Assembly: GCA_039933315.1 (NCBI GenBank)
Contig: JBDTOI010000109.1
Coordinates: 1 to 13,817 of the forward strand
DNA from: DASXRU01 sp039933315
Lineage (GTDB): Bacteria > Acidobacteriota > Blastocatellia > Pyrinomonadales > Pyrinomonadaceae
Reading direction: 5' to 3'
Length of the DNA stretch: 13,817 bases
Under the pieces are notes generated by a model that did not search any database, was not told the origin of the DNA, and saw only the letters and a list, made by a program, of their open reading frames with translations. A program made the translations under genes and the position numbers. Shown here piece by piece: positions 13,709-13,817 of the stretch. Position 1 is the first letter of the stretch, and each line of letters begins with the position of its first letter.

Positions 13709-13817
13709 ATGCAACCGATAGAGGACGCGAGCCACCTTTACGAAGTTGAGCGCCGCACGCGCCATGCTGAGCGGCCGGGGTTCCGCATCAGTGAACTCCA
13801 GATATCACCGACGCAGC
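13709..13817 (+). CDS. cupin-like protein, N-terminal fragment
   Basis: An ATG preceded by GGGAGAG (13698-13704) opens a frame that runs to the window edge. It reads MQPIEDASHLYEVERR, then TRHAERPGFRISELQISPTQ. The GFRISELQISPTQ stretch resembles the first strand of small single-domain cupins, whose metal-binding HxH motif would follow just outside the window. Only 36 codons are visible, so the family call is tentative, but start, frame and ribosome-binding site look real. It is divergent from arsC with a 65-nt spacer that must hold both promoters; no clear boxes are seen. Confidence 0.6.
   Translation, partial: MQPIEDASHLYEVERRTRHAERPGFRISELQISPTQ

Overview
The window looks like a chromosomal segment of an Acidobacteriota bacterium, most plausibly class Blastocatellia. 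This is an inference. It rests on the moderately high GC with long repeat-rich intergenic gaps, a zinc-ribbon/TolB-N/TPR protein, a DUF4214-bearing secreted metalloprotease, a PqqD-domain protein with a Cys-rich tail, and several families of palindromic intergenic repeats. No rRNA, phage, transposase or CRISPR array is visible. Lineage was not tested by any search. Left part (1-3626): a 3'-truncated tRNA-Ser(UGA) with a good sigma70-type promoter, both on the minus strand. Next come two minus-strand genes for the cell surface or secretome. One is a short protein that joins a PqqD-like (RiPP recognition) domain to an internal twin-arginine-like signal and a six-cysteine tail with inhibitor-cystine-knot spacing. 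The other is an 896-residue exported metzincin-like protease with IPT/TIG, CarboxypepD_reg-like and DUF4214 domains. The spacer between them holds a palindromic repeat. Middle (3627-5123): a plus-strand class I SAM methyltransferase lies between two structured repeats. Upstream is a near-perfect hairpin with 35-nt arms. Downstream is a 268-bp array of small palindromes, bounded by 9-bp inverted repeats, whose left end overlaps the methyltransferase stop codon. Core (5124-10103, minus strand): a MoxR-type ATPase of the CbbQ/NirQ/NorQ family and a very long VWA protein of the CbbO/NorD family would normally be adjacent partners. Here they are separated by a degenerate SIR2-like N-terminal remnant and a VapBC (AbrB/PIN) toxin-antitoxin module. 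The toxin stop is only 8 nt from the VWA gene start, and a strong candidate promoter sits in front of the antitoxin. The VWA gene may therefore be transcribed with, or from, the toxin-antitoxin promoter. No Rubisco or nitric oxide reductase genes are in view, so the client of the ATPase/VWA pair is unknown. Right part (10104-13817): a long inverted repeat occupies the divergent spacer between the ATPase gene and mnmA (tRNA 2-thiouridylase). Then come a zinc-ribbon/TolB-N/TPR protein and a thioredoxin-type arsenate reductase gene that converges on it through a 29-nt palindrome containing both stop codons. A partial cupin-like gene runs off the right edge, divergent from arsC. The items most worth a second look are the PqqD/Tat-like/knottin fusion, the split ATPase-VWA pair with its inserted TA module and SIR2-like fossil, and the compound palindromic element at 4843-5110.
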